Below, one piece after another: positions 43,801 through 53,100 of a stretch of 64,000 nucleotides of DNA (position 1 is its first letter; each line of letters starts with the position of its first letter). The translations under genes and the position numbers were made by a program. The notes under the pieces are model-generated. The model had not been told where the DNA came from. It made no database searches and saw nothing but the letters and a program-made list of their open reading frames with translations. The stretch covers positions 62,001 through 126,000 of the forward strand of contig JAOXFI010000007.1 of assembly GCA_029232285.1 (NCBI GenBank). Reading direction: 5' to 3'. Source of the stretch: Agmasoma carcini (nom. nud.). Its lineage: Eukaryota; Microsporidia; Thelohaniidae.

Positions 43801-45126
43801 ATCACCATTTTTCATATGCCTATAAACCGTTTTAGTTCCTTCGAGTAATTGATTTGCCAAAGATAACCTTTTTTCTTCACTTATATATTGAATATTGATC
43901 AAACCATTCTCTGTATCTACAAAAGTTGCACCTGGGTATTTCTTTCCATTAATAACTGATTTTCTTAAGAAATCAACGTTTTGACGGTTGACTCTTTCCG
44001 GGAATGTTAAATTTTCAGCAAACACAAAGGGAATACCTACCTCTCCTGTTTCTATTGCTGGATCTGGTGTAATCACACTTCTTGCAGCATAATTAACTCT
44101 CTTACCTTGAATGTTCTTTCTGAATAAACCTTCTTTCTTTTCTAAAATTTGTTTAATTCCTCCATTTACGTGCATGGTACCCTTTGATGAATCAAAATAA
44201 GAATTGACAGCATCTTGTAAATTGTATAATTGCTTGCTATCAATTTCTACCGTCAAAGAGGTTTTAAGTATTTTAGTTAACATAGCATTTTGGGGGTTTT
44301 CAAAGACTTTATCGCCTGTATAGCAAGCTGGTCTGAACCTATTAGGAACTACAAGAACTTTATCTAAGAAGAACATATTAATATTATTTCTTACGGCTAC
44401 ATCAAAGAACTGATGGCAATTATCATAAGCTTTTTTAAATATATCGTAAACCTCTCTAGCTGGAAAATATTTATCATTAGAATAAACATGAAGACCATTG
44501 CCTCTAGAGATGCTTATATTTTTTCCTCTACAATTTGAGCACCTTGAAATTGAACTTATTTTTGAAATTACTTTTGTGGCCAGTTTGAAATGTGTCTCCT
44601 CCCTTGAAAACCGTTTAGTCTCTGCTTTTGAAATGATTTCATCAAGTGCATTCAACTTTCTATCTATGTATGCAGAAAAGTTTACATCGCTGGTCTTTTC
44701 AGCCTGTACCTGCTCTAATATCTTATATAAGTCTTCATCATCAATGGCATATCCCATCTTAAGTATTTTGAATTTAGAAATGTAAAAAATGAGATCAGTG
44801 GTTGAGCATTTAAGTCTATAGCAATTATGACAGATTGTTTTGAAGACTGAAAACATGAGATTAAAAGTGAGTGGATTGAAAAGTTTGTCATTTAAATCGA
44901 TGTGACCAAAATGGCCAGGACAGTTAAACATGTTAAGATTGCAAGTTTTACATTTTTCACTTAAATTCATGGGGCCCATTCTTAAATCATATAGACCATC
45001 GGGAATTGAATGACCAAAACGATCAAATGAGCCCGGAAACGTCACATTCATGACCGATATGCTTTCTGTGTCCTCAAAATTATACCAACCAAGCTGAATG
45101 CTTTTTATAGAAAATTTTTGTGCCAT
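40897..45126 (-). CDS. RPA190: RNA polymerase I largest subunit (Rpa190)
   Basis: 1409 aa. N-terminal zinc site Cys59-x2-Cys62-x6-Cys69-x2-His72 in the clamp; bridge, funnel and trigger regions are all present. Catalytic NADFDGDEMN is near residue 485, binding Mg2+. GKRVNYAARSVITPDP and LNRQPTLHRASLM are the usual switch and active-centre blocks. The Pol I type is shown by YDLRMGPMN..C, TPDPAIETGEVGIPF, the absence of CTD heptads, and an acidic low-complexity insert (EEEEEKEDG, about 1165-1180) in the jaw/cleft area as in A190. Shorter than yeast A190 by about 250 residues. It makes the rRNA precursor in the nucleolus. Start ATG in TTTACCATGG context. Highly sure. Confidence 0.95.
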   Translation of the reverse strand: MAQKFSIKSIQLGWYNFEDTESISVMNVTFPGSFDRFGHSIPDGLYDLRMGPMNLSEKCKTCNLNMFNCPGHFGHIDLNDKLFNPLTFNLMFSVFKTICHNCYRLKCSTTDLIFYISKFKILKMGYAIDDEDLYKILEQVQAEKTSDVNFSAYIDRKLNALDEIISKAETKRFSREETHFKLATKVISKISSISRCSNCRGKNISISRGNGLHVYSNDKYFPAREVYDIFKKAYDNCHQFFDVAVRNNINMFFLDKVLVVPNRFRPACYTGDKVFENPQNAMLTKILKTSLTVEIDSKQLYNLQDAVNSYFDSSKGTMHVNGGIKQILEKKEGLFRKNIQGKRVNYAARSVITPDPAIETGEVGIPFVFAENLTFPERVNRQNVDFLRKSVINGKKYPGATFVDTENGLINIQYISEEKRLSLANQLLEGTKTVYRHMKNGDYVLLNRQPTLHRASLMSHKVKILKNEKTLRIHYANCKSYNADFDGDEMNIHLPQDYCATSEAMNVSCTDRNHTIPVTGAPIRGLAQDHIVAAMVMTLKDSFFTKDEFFYLISSEIVKDANIFNVDKVEPDLVPAITHPIELWTGKQIFTYVLHSYGIKINMNVKTKLNDVLVVRDGYILDGCLDKNSIGPSSFSLIHGCSEIYGNNVCNVLLTSISRTVNRYLELKGFTVRFDDLLLDPEGNEKRSDFFKDANQKIFDYQKGLYYEADGKLKEDINDEEVDALMRGKVNEVVSGALDLIKTDLYKKFPSNNMENIIATGAKGSFVNLSQISISLGQQDLEGRRVPFMTTKKTLPCFSVRDCNPCAGGFSFGRFLTGINPASFYFHCMAGREGLVDTSIKTANSGYLQRCLCKHLENIKVGYDKTARDGKSIIQINYGDDGLDVEKANFLEKRSFYEDNAHLLKGLPHLNSRKVFDARNLEFMKDLVGERSTEYDNKSGSIRSFIYDKIERGTTDDVYDTKCRLASVEPMSTVGILAAQSVGEPSTQMTLNTFHLAGVGSKNVTLGIPRLREILFSNKTQKSIIKVPIFEPEGLVEAFSFVPLSKYITKVELENKVIHSGRPRRQVKVKFHVKTKDDNIALLLKTKLPHLMSKEILKINVSSNLNSEIEKATHKEDNDEISESKIVETIDNDTEANINEGDSSSHASNDSEEKREIKDELSEEEEEKEDGVDEYESLSRKIDEVVGTPSLAVDEEEVHDENLDGKVETLAGENSCENMVDLILFYEPNFKIPLLPVIGPLLEKIPVHSVEGIEGASINDNELFLEGSRLDAVLGADDSIVNALNLNEIYCSNVFSMFDTFGIETARSVIIKEIRNVFEAYGITINDRHLSLIGDYMTRNGCVGSFSRTSFTMDDSFLQKMSFESLFINLRTAASFNQTDTLENISAKICVGNLDHDGFDVLYNMAIHN

Positions 45127-45266
45127 GGTAAATTTTTAGTGTGAAGTTTAAAAATGAACTATTTTAAATGTTTTAAAAGGCACTCTCTATTGATATTACT
45201 TTATCAGATCCTTCAAGTGACAATTTAAAATTTATTAATAAAATATTTGATTTTTTCTTCATTAAT
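45127..45266. other. Short gap
   Basis: Holds the RPA190 upstream signals and the 3' end of the next gene; nothing specific seen. Confidence 0.3.
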
Positions 45267-46229
45267 TTATTGTACTAATGACCCAAATCCTAGTCCAGGA
45301 TTACATCTTAATAATAGATTTGAATTATTGAAAGGTCCGGGACAGATGGGATTAGTCGGATAGAGTGAAGGGCTAATTATAAGTGCAATTGCCATGTTTA
45401 TTCTGTGTGATATGCCTTCAATTTTAGAAATCAATTTATGGAAGTTCTCTTTCACAACCTTAGCTAATAGAATATTCATATCAACGTTCCTGGATTTTAA
45501 TATTTCTACAACTTTGTCATCATATTGCTTAAACAGTGCATCCACACCCAATAGAAGCTTGTTAAGGTAGCTGTTCATTGTTTTTTTAACAGCTTCAATA
45601 TCGTTCTGTAATTGTTCTTCTAGTATTGCATTTAAAGCTGTTTTTGTAGTATTAAGATATCCTAATAATGTTGGTAATAGACCATTGGTGAAGTCTTCTA
45701 CGAATTCAACTAGTGTACCAGGATTAGCAATCATTGTTTCAACCAAGGCAGTAATTTGAGCGTCTAATTCTTTAAAGATTAGTGCAGCTTTCTCCTCAAG
45801 AGATCTTGTTCCTGCGTTAATTGTTTCCAATAATTCTAGTTCAATTAAGGCGGTTGTTTCATTTACCAAATGAATTAAATCTTGTTCTAATAAATCTGTC
45901 TGGGCATCCAATTTTTCAGTGCTTTTAGAGAATTCTTCAGTTATTACAGCATTTAATTCATGAATCAACTTTTTGACAGTTGTTGATGATTCTTTTTCAC
46001 ATCCTGAGTGTAGCTCAAGAAATAACATTTCAACACTTTTGATAAGTTTGTTAATATCAATATCCTGCGGTGTAGGTTTAGGGTAAGAACGAGGTGGTTT
46101 TACAGATGGATATCTGGGTTTGCAATAACTTGATTCTTCACATATACTGTCTTCATAGCAGTAACTATTTGAATCCATATACCTACGTGTTGATATTAAC
46201 GGGAGCAACGTACAGACATTCATAAGCAT
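45267..46229 (-). CDS. Predicted secreted helical protein
   Basis: 320 aa, no family recognised. The N-terminus MLMNVCTLLPLIS looks like a short signal peptide. It is followed by a Cys/Tyr-rich segment (four cysteines between about 24 and 36), a Pro-rich spacer (PRYPSVKPPRSYPKPTP), then about 220 residues of long amphipathic helices (LLEQDLIHLVNETTALIELE and similar) with heptad-like Leu/Ile spacing. The C-terminal tail is Pro/Gly/Cys-rich (CPGPFNNSN). Helical exchangeable-apolipoprotein-like or coiled-coil proteins of this build are known among microsporidian spore and host-exposed proteins, but assignment would be a guess. The signal peptide is only moderately convincing. Confidence 0.65.
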   Translation of the reverse strand: MLMNVCTLLPLISTRRYMDSNSYCYEDSICEESSYCKPRYPSVKPPRSYPKPTPQDIDINKLIKSVEMLFLELHSGCEKESSTTVKKLIHELNAVITEEFSKSTEKLDAQTDLLEQDLIHLVNETTALIELELLETINAGTRSLEEKAALIFKELDAQITALVETMIANPGTLVEFVEDFTNGLLPTLLGYLNTTKTALNAILEEQLQNDIEAVKKTMNSYLNKLLLGVDALFKQYDDKVVEILKSRNVDMNILLAKVVKENFHKLISKIEGISHRINMAIALIISPSLYPTNPICPGPFNNSNLLLRCNPGLGFGSLVQ

Positions 46230-46669
46230 ATGGACCTTTGTTCAATTCCTTAAATACTTTTTTTATCAATTTAATTTGTATATTTTTACATATAAAATTT
46301 TAAAATTTGTATGTTTTGATAACCAATCATAAGACTAAGATGTTTAAAAAATAACACTGTTACAAATATGGATTGTCTATACAATAATAGATGCTAAATA
46401 TTATCTTAATAGCAATTTATCATTAAAAATCGATAGTGGACTAGACATATGTAAAAATGTTTCTATATATTTTAAATAGGAATTAATATAGGTTGCACTG
46501 ATGGTATATATTATATTAGAACATAGATTTTAAATTAAATATATTCATCTTGATAATTGATAAGTTTGTAAAGACGAATAAATATTGCAATTTAACAATA
46601 TGAATTGTAACTTAAAGAATTATTCATATTAATAAATTGGTTTATTTGATCATAATATGACTACCCATG
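46230..46669. other. Gene-free, no feature seen
   Basis: AT-rich stretch between the secreted protein start and a family A copy. Confidence 0.35.
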
Positions 46670-47078
46670 AAAACTAATCAAAATTAATTAATATTTACCT
46701 ACGGAAAAGAAAAACCTATATTGAATCTAAATTCTCAAATTTAATATTAAATGAGGAAGAAACGGATAGCGAGAAATTGTAATCACACGTTATCGTGACC
46801 TATAAAGAGATAGCAAAAACAGAATGTCATACCCTTCTTAACCATCTAGATGATGATAGAAAAATTTTAAAGATGCTTATCATAGGATTCGGTGTTCTAC
46901 ACACACCAGCCAGCCTATATCTTCAAGGTCCTGAATCGAATTTCTCTGACATTAAAAAAATGTGTTTATATCTATCACCTCAAACTAGTATCACAGAGTA
47001 AACAAGGCTACCATATCTACTATAGCCTGTGGAAGACCTTAACTTGTTATAGCTTAATTAGACATTATTTGCAGAGAT
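46670..47078 (-). repeat. Family A SINE-like element, copy 7
   Basis: Minus-strand copy. On the complement it starts CTCTGCAAATAATG at about 47078, then jumps to TCTAATTAAGCTATAACA, so most of the ribozyme is deleted. Later blocks (AAGATATAGGCTGG, GTCACGATAACG, CGCTATCCGTTTCTTC, and CCGTAGGTAAATATT near the 3' end) keep the family order. Confidence 0.65.
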
Positions 47079-47298
47079 AGATTAAAAATCAAATTTTTCT
47101 AGTATAACAATTCTGTTAAATTCTACAAAATTTTTTTCATGTGTATGAAGCTTTAAAATTTTAAGTCCAGTATATGACCGATATCAAAAAGATGTAGGAC
47201 AATACCCATTTTTATATTTTACCTTATAGTTGTATTTATTTATTCCCTCCATTTTCTCCCGCCATTTTTCATAAAAATTTTAGAGTTAACAGTTGCCA

Positions 47299-48246
47299 AT
47301 GTTGAACCTCAACACACGTGAGCTGGAGACCGATAACCTTCTATGGAAAATACAATATGGTGGAAAGAGGCCATCCAAAAGTGTCATTCAGAGCTTTGAT
47401 ATCAGAAGTGTTCTTTGTGATTATGTCAACTCTAGTCTAAGGACCGTCTCTATAGTACTTAATGGTGTTGCAGAGATATTTAGAAGACGGTATAAGTATA
47501 TATTAGAAGATTCTAACACCCTTGTTAGCTTTGTTTCTAATGCTAAGTTGTCAAATAGAAGAGGATCAAGATCAAAGTCACTCACCTTAAATGTAGATAA
47601 GAAGATTATTATTGATGACAATATGGTTGATTTGGGTAAAGAAATTGAAAGCTTTATAGCTGAGAGTGAACCAGAAAATAAAACTGGCTTGAGTTTTGAT
47701 GTATCGATGGATTTTCCTGAAATTGAAAGAGCTAGGGATGAATCTGCAGCTTCACTGGCTTTAAATTTAGATGATTTCAATCCTAAAAGAACCAAGACAA
47801 TAGTTGATAAACACATAGAGCTACCGACTAAGCATACGATCAATTTAATGGCATTTCATGATGATATTAGAGAATCTTTAAAATCAAAGATAAAAATTCC
47901 TTTTGAATTTACTAGAATTGTCGAATCAGAAATTCAAGAAAGAAATGAAAGTTTTGAGGAAGTTAGGGGTGATGGTGCGTCATCCGTCATACTCAACACC
48001 CATATGGGACAAAGTTTTGGTTTTGATGTGGATATGGATAACGGTAATCAAGATTCTAACGTTGATAGTGTTACAAATACATATGATTTTCCAGAGATGT
48101 TTAGTTTTGTTGAATATTCATCTAGTTTAAGTAGGAGGGAGAGAGCTGATGCCTTTAATCAAGTAATATTTTCAGCTTCTAATAATTCTATGGAAGTGGA
48201 ACAGGTTATACCATTCGGAGAGATACATTGTAAATTGATAAATTAA
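47299..48246 (+). CDS. SCC1: Cohesin kleisin (Rad21/Scc1/Rec8)
   Basis: 315 aa. The N-terminal SMC3-binding helix region matches kleisins: LLWKIQYGGKRPSKS, IRSVLCDY, then LRTVSIVLNGVAEIFRRRYK and LEDSN, equivalent to 'aLR.sg.LLlGvvrIy.rk..yLl.Dc'. The middle is disordered and acidic as usual. The C-terminal winged helix that binds SMC1 is visible as RRERADAFNQVIFSASN and VEQVIPFGEIHCKL ('A..Fy.lL.l......v.Q..pygdI'). The ATG at 47299 is used; the frame upstream starts at a TTG two codons earlier. Much shorter than yeast Scc1 (566 aa). Mitotic Scc1 versus meiotic Rec8 is not resolved. It closes the cohesin ring. Confidence 0.85.
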   Translation: MLNLNTRELETDNLLWKIQYGGKRPSKSVIQSFDIRSVLCDYVNSSLRTVSIVLNGVAEIFRRRYKYILEDSNTLVSFVSNAKLSNRRGSRSKSLTLNVDKKIIIDDNMVDLGKEIESFIAESEPENKTGLSFDVSMDFPEIERARDESAASLALNLDDFNPKRTKTIVDKHIELPTKHTINLMAFHDDIRESLKSKIKIPFEFTRIVESEIQERNESFEEVRGDGASSVILNTHMGQSFGFDVDMDNGNQDSNVDSVTNTYDFPEMFSFVEYSSSLSRRERADAFNQVIFSASNNSMEVEQVIPFGEIHCKLIN

Positions 48247-48399
48247 ATATTATTTTTTATAGTAAACGTAGAATATTAAACTTTGCCTATTTTTTTATAT
48301 TGGTGTTTATTTGTATATTTTATTTTAGGTGAGCATCATTAAAGACATATCTTATTAGCTATCAAAAATTTGTTTAGACTTGATAGTAACATGACCAAT

Positions 48400-48835
48400 A
48401 TACAATTTTTTAGCTGAATGAGATCAGTTACCGGTGGGAAGAGATATGATGATCTTAGTCAAGTTGGTGGATTTACTACACCTGTTATTACAGAATAAAA
48501 ACTTAATGTAATAATAGGAATCAAAGATTTCAAAAAAGAATGGGCTTGCCAAGTCTATTATATAATATGGTAACCCTCAACACACTAAAATACTTTCTGA
48601 AACAAGTCTACGTGATTCAAATTTAGCTCAGAATAAACATTATATTTAAAATCTGAACAGAAGCCGAAATATACTGTGTAAACTAAAGCGATTCAGTTCA
48701 AAATTTAATAACAACGACTACCCTAACTGTAAACAGAATAGAGAAACCACCAGCAAATTTTCAAATGTGGAGAATATAGAGTGATTAATAAAATACACTT
48801 TGTCAATTTCAAGAACCGTTCGGATATGACAATTC
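48400..48835 (+). pseudogene. Retroelement gag-like relic (zinc knuckle)
   Basis: Broken frames. The piece FKCGEYRVINKI near 48755-48795 has the form of a CCHC knuckle 'C.kCGe.GHi...C' with the later Cys/His lost. No long frame remains. Confidence 0.35.
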
Positions 48836-49770
48836 AGCCAGTATAAACAAATTTATTAGAGGGGTAATGAACAACTATCAGATGTAAGCATATTAGTGAT
48901 TTTAGTAAATTTTGTTTTCTAATTTTACAAATTTTCAAAATGAGATAACCCTATTTGCCAACTTCACACATAGAAATATTCCACAGCCAAAGTACAGTGA
49001 GAGTATTGTTGGTATGATGGTTATTTTTACAACCCTGTAAGAGTAATTAGGTTTATAAATCACATTAAAATGATGCCAAGGAACATCTATCTATGTGGCA
49101 AAAGTATGATCAGAATTGGATAAAAAGTGATAGTATAAAACAAAAATATATCTATATAATTACATTTATATGTTAAACATTATTAAATAAACTACTCATG
49201 TTACTTTGTGTATAGAAACCCAAAATATTTAAAAATTGAATTGATTGTTTTTTTACACGTAATATAAAAATATCTTGATATCTCAATTTGAGAATAACAA
49301 TAGGACCATTAACACAATTACTTGTTGCATATACTCGAACGTAAAATGCACCCCTGTTTATCGTAAAAATAGTATACTATCACTGATAATTATAGAGTTT
49401 CCATTTAATTTCAAAGATTACATACCTACGTTCAACATTTCACAACGACAAATAAATATTTTATAATTAATTACTATCTAATTTTAAACTTTAGTTATCT
49501 ACTATTATTTTTATTTAGAAAAAAATTGGAGTTGGGTCGTTTTTTACATACAATAAAAATTTTTGATTAAAATAAATTGTCGTATTATGAGGCGACCCCT
49601 TTTTGCTTTTAGTGTTCCTTCTTCATCACCATAATATTTCTTTAAAGTTAAAGAGTTTATATAAAAATTTGTAAATATATTTTTGGCGGGAAAATAAAAT
49701 TGAGTAATGAGATGGTATTACCAAATAAATCGAAATATCACATATTAAAGTTAAAACCAATCAATATAAC
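48836..49770. other. Gene-free, no feature seen
   Basis: AT-rich; possibly more decayed retroelement sequence, but nothing I can support. Confidence 0.35.
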
Positions 49771-50318
49771 CATTTAATAATAATATTGTTTTATTTTTAA
49801 TTCTTCCTTTAGAAACAACTAGTTTTTGGCTTGTTTCGAGATCAATAATTTTAACATTATGAAGATAAATATTGATAACTTCGTATGTTGACGATTCAAA
49901 GAAACCACCAGTGCATTTTTCTTTTTAAACGAGTATTGTCAAAGAAATCAATTTAATAAAACAAGATCGCTTATTTAACTTCTATTAAAATTACTATTAG
50001 AATTCCTTATAATTACGTTAATGTGAGTGATAAACTGTTTTCAACTTCCATGTCATGATCTGTACTCGAACTGTCGAATAGATTATCATTAAAGCCATAT
50101 TCAAACGATTCTCCACTGTTTATTTCTTAACCATTTTTAAGTTAAATGAAAGCACCGATTGTGTTAAAACCAGTTTGTTTATAAAAAAATAAATAGCGAT
50201 TCTGAGGTTGTTCTGTGAGAAATGGTGTTATGATCAAAAAAACAATTTATAAACATAAAATTTATTTTCGAGAATTTGATTCTTTTAAACACTTCCCTGT
50301 TCGCCTTTTAAGTGTCTG

Positions 50319-50333
50319 ATTAAGCCTTTCTAC
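50319..50333. repeat. Target-site duplication, left
   Basis: ATTAAGCCTTTCTAC, identical to 50899-50913. Confidence 0.92.
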
Positions 50334-50406
50334 GCTCTGCGAAGAGTCCAGACCTCCACATGGTGCAGAGTGGTAACGTTGTATAAAAGCGACGGCTAAT
50401 TTGACT
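50334..50406 (+). ncRNA. HDV-like self-cleaving ribozyme
   Basis: All parts of the nested double pseudoknot are present in order. P1 is 7 bp, 50334-50340 with 50365-50371, opening with a G-U wobble as in HDV. J1/2 is GAA. P2 pairs 50345-50351 with 50400-50406 (one mismatch). P3 is 3 bp, 50352-50354 with 50362-50364. The 7-nt L3 is TCCACAT. P1.1 is GG at 50372-50373 with CC at 50356-50357. P4 is 5 bp, 50377-50381 with 50390-50394. The J4/2 strand is CTAA, with the presumed catalytic C at 50396. Predicted cleavage is 5' of G50334, exactly the element boundary. Self-cleavage is inferred, not shown. Confidence 0.85.
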
Positions 50407-50898
50407 ATAACAGGTTGGGTCCTGCCAGGGGTTAAAGCAAGCTCAAGTGGATATGGAATATCCTGTTTACTCTGGAAAACCAGTTCGCGGTCGAGTGACA
50501 GACACTTCGGGATCTCAAGATATAAGATAGTGGAGTGCGTAATAGCACTAGGCCCATCTGCAACCGCATCCTATAGTTTGGTGTCTTTAAAATCTTGCTG
50601 AAACCTTTTCAAAATGGTTCATAATAACCTGACGAACTTATCTACTTGTTATCCACCCGCTATCCGTTCCTTCTTTGAGCTTTTTTATGATTGATTTTAC
50701 AGAGTTTGGGTGTTTTTACTTGCTGGTTCGGTTTTTCATCGTTTTATAAGTAATAACTGATATTTTAGACTGTTTATAGAAAAACGGGAAATAAGCGGAC
50801 GGGATTTCTGCCTCTTTTGTTTAGTGTGTGTTTTTATAATAGCTTGATAAAAGTGATTTTTACAATCGCTTGATGAAATGTAGATTAAAATTATTATT
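50334..50898 (+). mobile_element. Family A SINE-like retroelement, copy 8 (complete)
   Basis: 565 bp between perfect 15-bp direct repeats. Begins GCTCTGCGAAGAG and ends in an (ATT)n tail directly against the right duplication. No ORF of meaningful length. A 15-bp duplication and simple-repeat 3' tail are the marks of target-primed reverse transcription by a non-LTR retrotransposon. The first 73 nt fold as an HDV-like ribozyme (separate entry). A second conserved hairpin AGTGC-GTAATA-GCACT is at 50534-50549. TGGTGCAGAGTGG (50361-50373) also fits a Pol III A box loosely; no convincing B box seen. It is inserted in a decayed integrase gene. Confidence 0.9.
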
Positions 50899-50913
50899 AT
50901 TAAGCCTTTCTAC
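50899..50913. repeat. Target-site duplication, right
   Basis: ATTAAGCCTTTCTAC; encodes VERLN of the integrase on the minus strand. Confidence 0.92.
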
Positions 50914-51599
50914 CTGTGTCTGGCTTTTTAGATGTTTTGTTCTACCGTATACTTTGTGAACTAAGAATTCATAAAATAGAGAGAATATAGTTGAATTCTG
51001 AAATTCTTTACCATTATAAGAATGCAGTACCTTCGGGACGCCATAATGCATAAAAATGTGTCTGAGTTTTTCTGCTACTCGGAGCCTGTTTTAGATTTCA
51101 TATGATATCCTTTTGCATACTTTATATTACAATCTATCATCTTTAAGATTCATTTAAATTCTTCATTGCGCTTTTCATAACGCCTAAGGTTATAACGGTC
51201 GTATTTGGCACAGACCGCAACACCTTTAGAGGTTCAATAGTTTCCATAGAATTAAAGTTGGAGAAAGAACCACAACTATCAATAAAAAATTTATTATATC
51301 ACAAGATATTTCGTAATATTTTTAGAAATAAGATCATACATCTTTGTATATCCTAATGTGATCTTCCGTGCTCATGCTGCATATTTTTTGAATTAGTGTG
51401 TTTTCATCATTACCACTACTAATCTTGGAGTGATTCTTCTGTCTCTATGATAGTATAGAGTATCACGAACAAAACAATCCGCTTTTCTATGAAAATTTAT
51501 CTAGACCGTCATGGTATAAACCAGACTTAATATAATTTATAATATTGTCTTTCTCAGCCGTATTTTCTATTTTAACAAAGCACATGGAATATAATTGAA

Positions 51600-52264
51600 T
51601 AATATTTTACAAATGAGCATTGTTTTTAATATGATAATAATACACATATTTTTGACCTTTAATCTATTATAAAACATAAATATATATTTTTATATATAAG
51701 TTAAACATTTCTGTCATGAAATAATGAATTTATTGATATAGAATATTTATAATTTTAGATAAACACTAATATAATATATCTTTGATTTTATTGATTAAAT
51801 TATTTTTGCATTATACATTAAAAATCTATAATATAATATGTTTATAAAATTATAAATTTAACATTTTTAATTTATTGTTATTTACAAATTTTTTTCAATA
51901 TATAAAATTATAACATTTCATTAATTTATTTAAGTTTATAATGTCGCAAATATAATTTCTACAATTTTTTTACAAATATATGTGTATTTAAAATTAAAAT
52001 ATCAAATATATTATGATGAGATAATAAATACACACTAATATAATAGAAGGCAATAATAGACAAGTTTTTACCCTTCTACCTCGATATAAGTCAATAAACA
52101 TGGGATCACTAAAAGCAAAAATGACCACCTTATAATACGACAAATAATATAAAAAAAAATTGTGTATTTATTATTTATGATTGTGTAAATTTGTCGAAAA
52201 AAACCTTCCTTTCCATCATTTTTAAGATTATTCCTCCTATGAATAGACATTGGCCTTTAGATAT
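51600..52264. other. Gene-free, no feature seen
   Basis: Extremely A/T-rich, no support for any feature. Confidence 0.35.
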
Positions 52265-53100
52265 TAAAAAATCTTATTTTGGGACTTAAAGAGGATAAAA
52301 TGTCAATAAGAGATATTTCTAAAAACATAGCCGTATTTAGGTCATCGGTGCAAGATATTTTAAAAAATTAATAAACAAAGTGGTTCTGTGAGGCATTAGA
52401 TTCTTAAGGTGAGTGATATAAATAAAATTAAAAAAAATCACAAAAATCTATTTTTCACGTCAACAGCGTTAGTATAAAACTTGGCATTAAATATAACACT
52501 AATATATATAAATTCATAATATAAATATTCACGCAAGAGTTGCAGCTAATAAACTCGTTTAGGTTGGTATTAAAGAATGTTTCAAATACAAAATATAATA
52601 TGGAGCGACAAGTGTAGATTAAAGCTAAGTAAAAGTAATTAAAAAGGTTGGCGCTAAGAAGTTCAGGAGATAGGCTTAAAGAAGAGTGTATCAATAAAAC
52701 CACAAAATTAGAGGAGGTAGTTTAATATATGTCAGGTAAAGGGTAGAAAACATAGTACTAGTAAATAAAAAGGTTTAATTTATGTGGTTATATTGATTTT
52801 ACTACAAAATTCACATCCTTCAGCACAAATGGTGTTCTTAGGTTAATTTATCTTTTAACAAAACAACGCTTCTAGGTTGACAAAGTCATATTATGATAAA
52901 ATTATAATAATGTCATGTATTACCCAGCTTAATCACCCGATTTAAACCCAATCAAATCTATTTTTGTTATATGAAAAGAATTTTATTAAAAAGATTTTTA
53001 ATCACTAAGGATCTTAATAATAAAATATTAGAATTATGACTTAATATGCCAGACAAATTTGTTAAAAACCCGATTTCTACCTAAAAATAGGTGTTAACTA
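52265..53100 (+). pseudogene. Tc1/mariner transposase pseudogene, second copy
   Basis: LKEDKMSIRDISKN and RSSVQDILKN (from about 52282) form the paired-type helix-turn-helix. SPDLNPIKS near 52935-52965 is the 'WPaQSPDLNPIE' DDE block. Colinear with 1390-2290, including the ATGTCAATAAGAGATATTTC start and the TATGCCAGACAAATTTGTTA end. Many stops. Confidence 0.7.

Larger units (their letters stand above)
49770..51600 (-). pseudogene. Retroviral-type integrase (KRBA2/SCAND3-like) pseudogene, interrupted by family A copy 8
   Basis: On the minus strand, the rve core reads YGVPKVLHSYNGKEF (51048-51004), where the second catalytic Asp of 'HSDNGkEF' is Tyr. GRTKHLKSQTQVERLN follows and is broken by the repeat at 50334-50898. 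Directly beyond the repeat the frame continues VERLNQTLKRR, then ISHRTTSESL near 50235, SGESFEYGFNDN near 50120, and TYEVINIYLHN then SKGRIKNKT near 49890-49790, the C-terminal chromodomain-like part of this integrase type. Several frameshifts and stops. Residues shared across the insertion are the duplicated target. Confidence 0.75.

Noticed and set aside
41828..44785. Plus-strand frames opposite RPA190
   Set aside because: Antisense shadows of a well-supported gene.
50361..50373. Pol III A box in family A
   Set aside because: Loose fit that overlaps the ribozyme P1 strand, no B box found; cannot be claimed as the promoter.
50341..50382. Resemblance of the family A 5' region to bacterial RNase P RNA (GUCC..CUCCA..GCAG..GGUAACG)
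   Set aside because: Similar words, but P4 partner and CR-V are missing and the same bases are fully explained by an HDV-like fold whose 5' end matches the insertion boundary.
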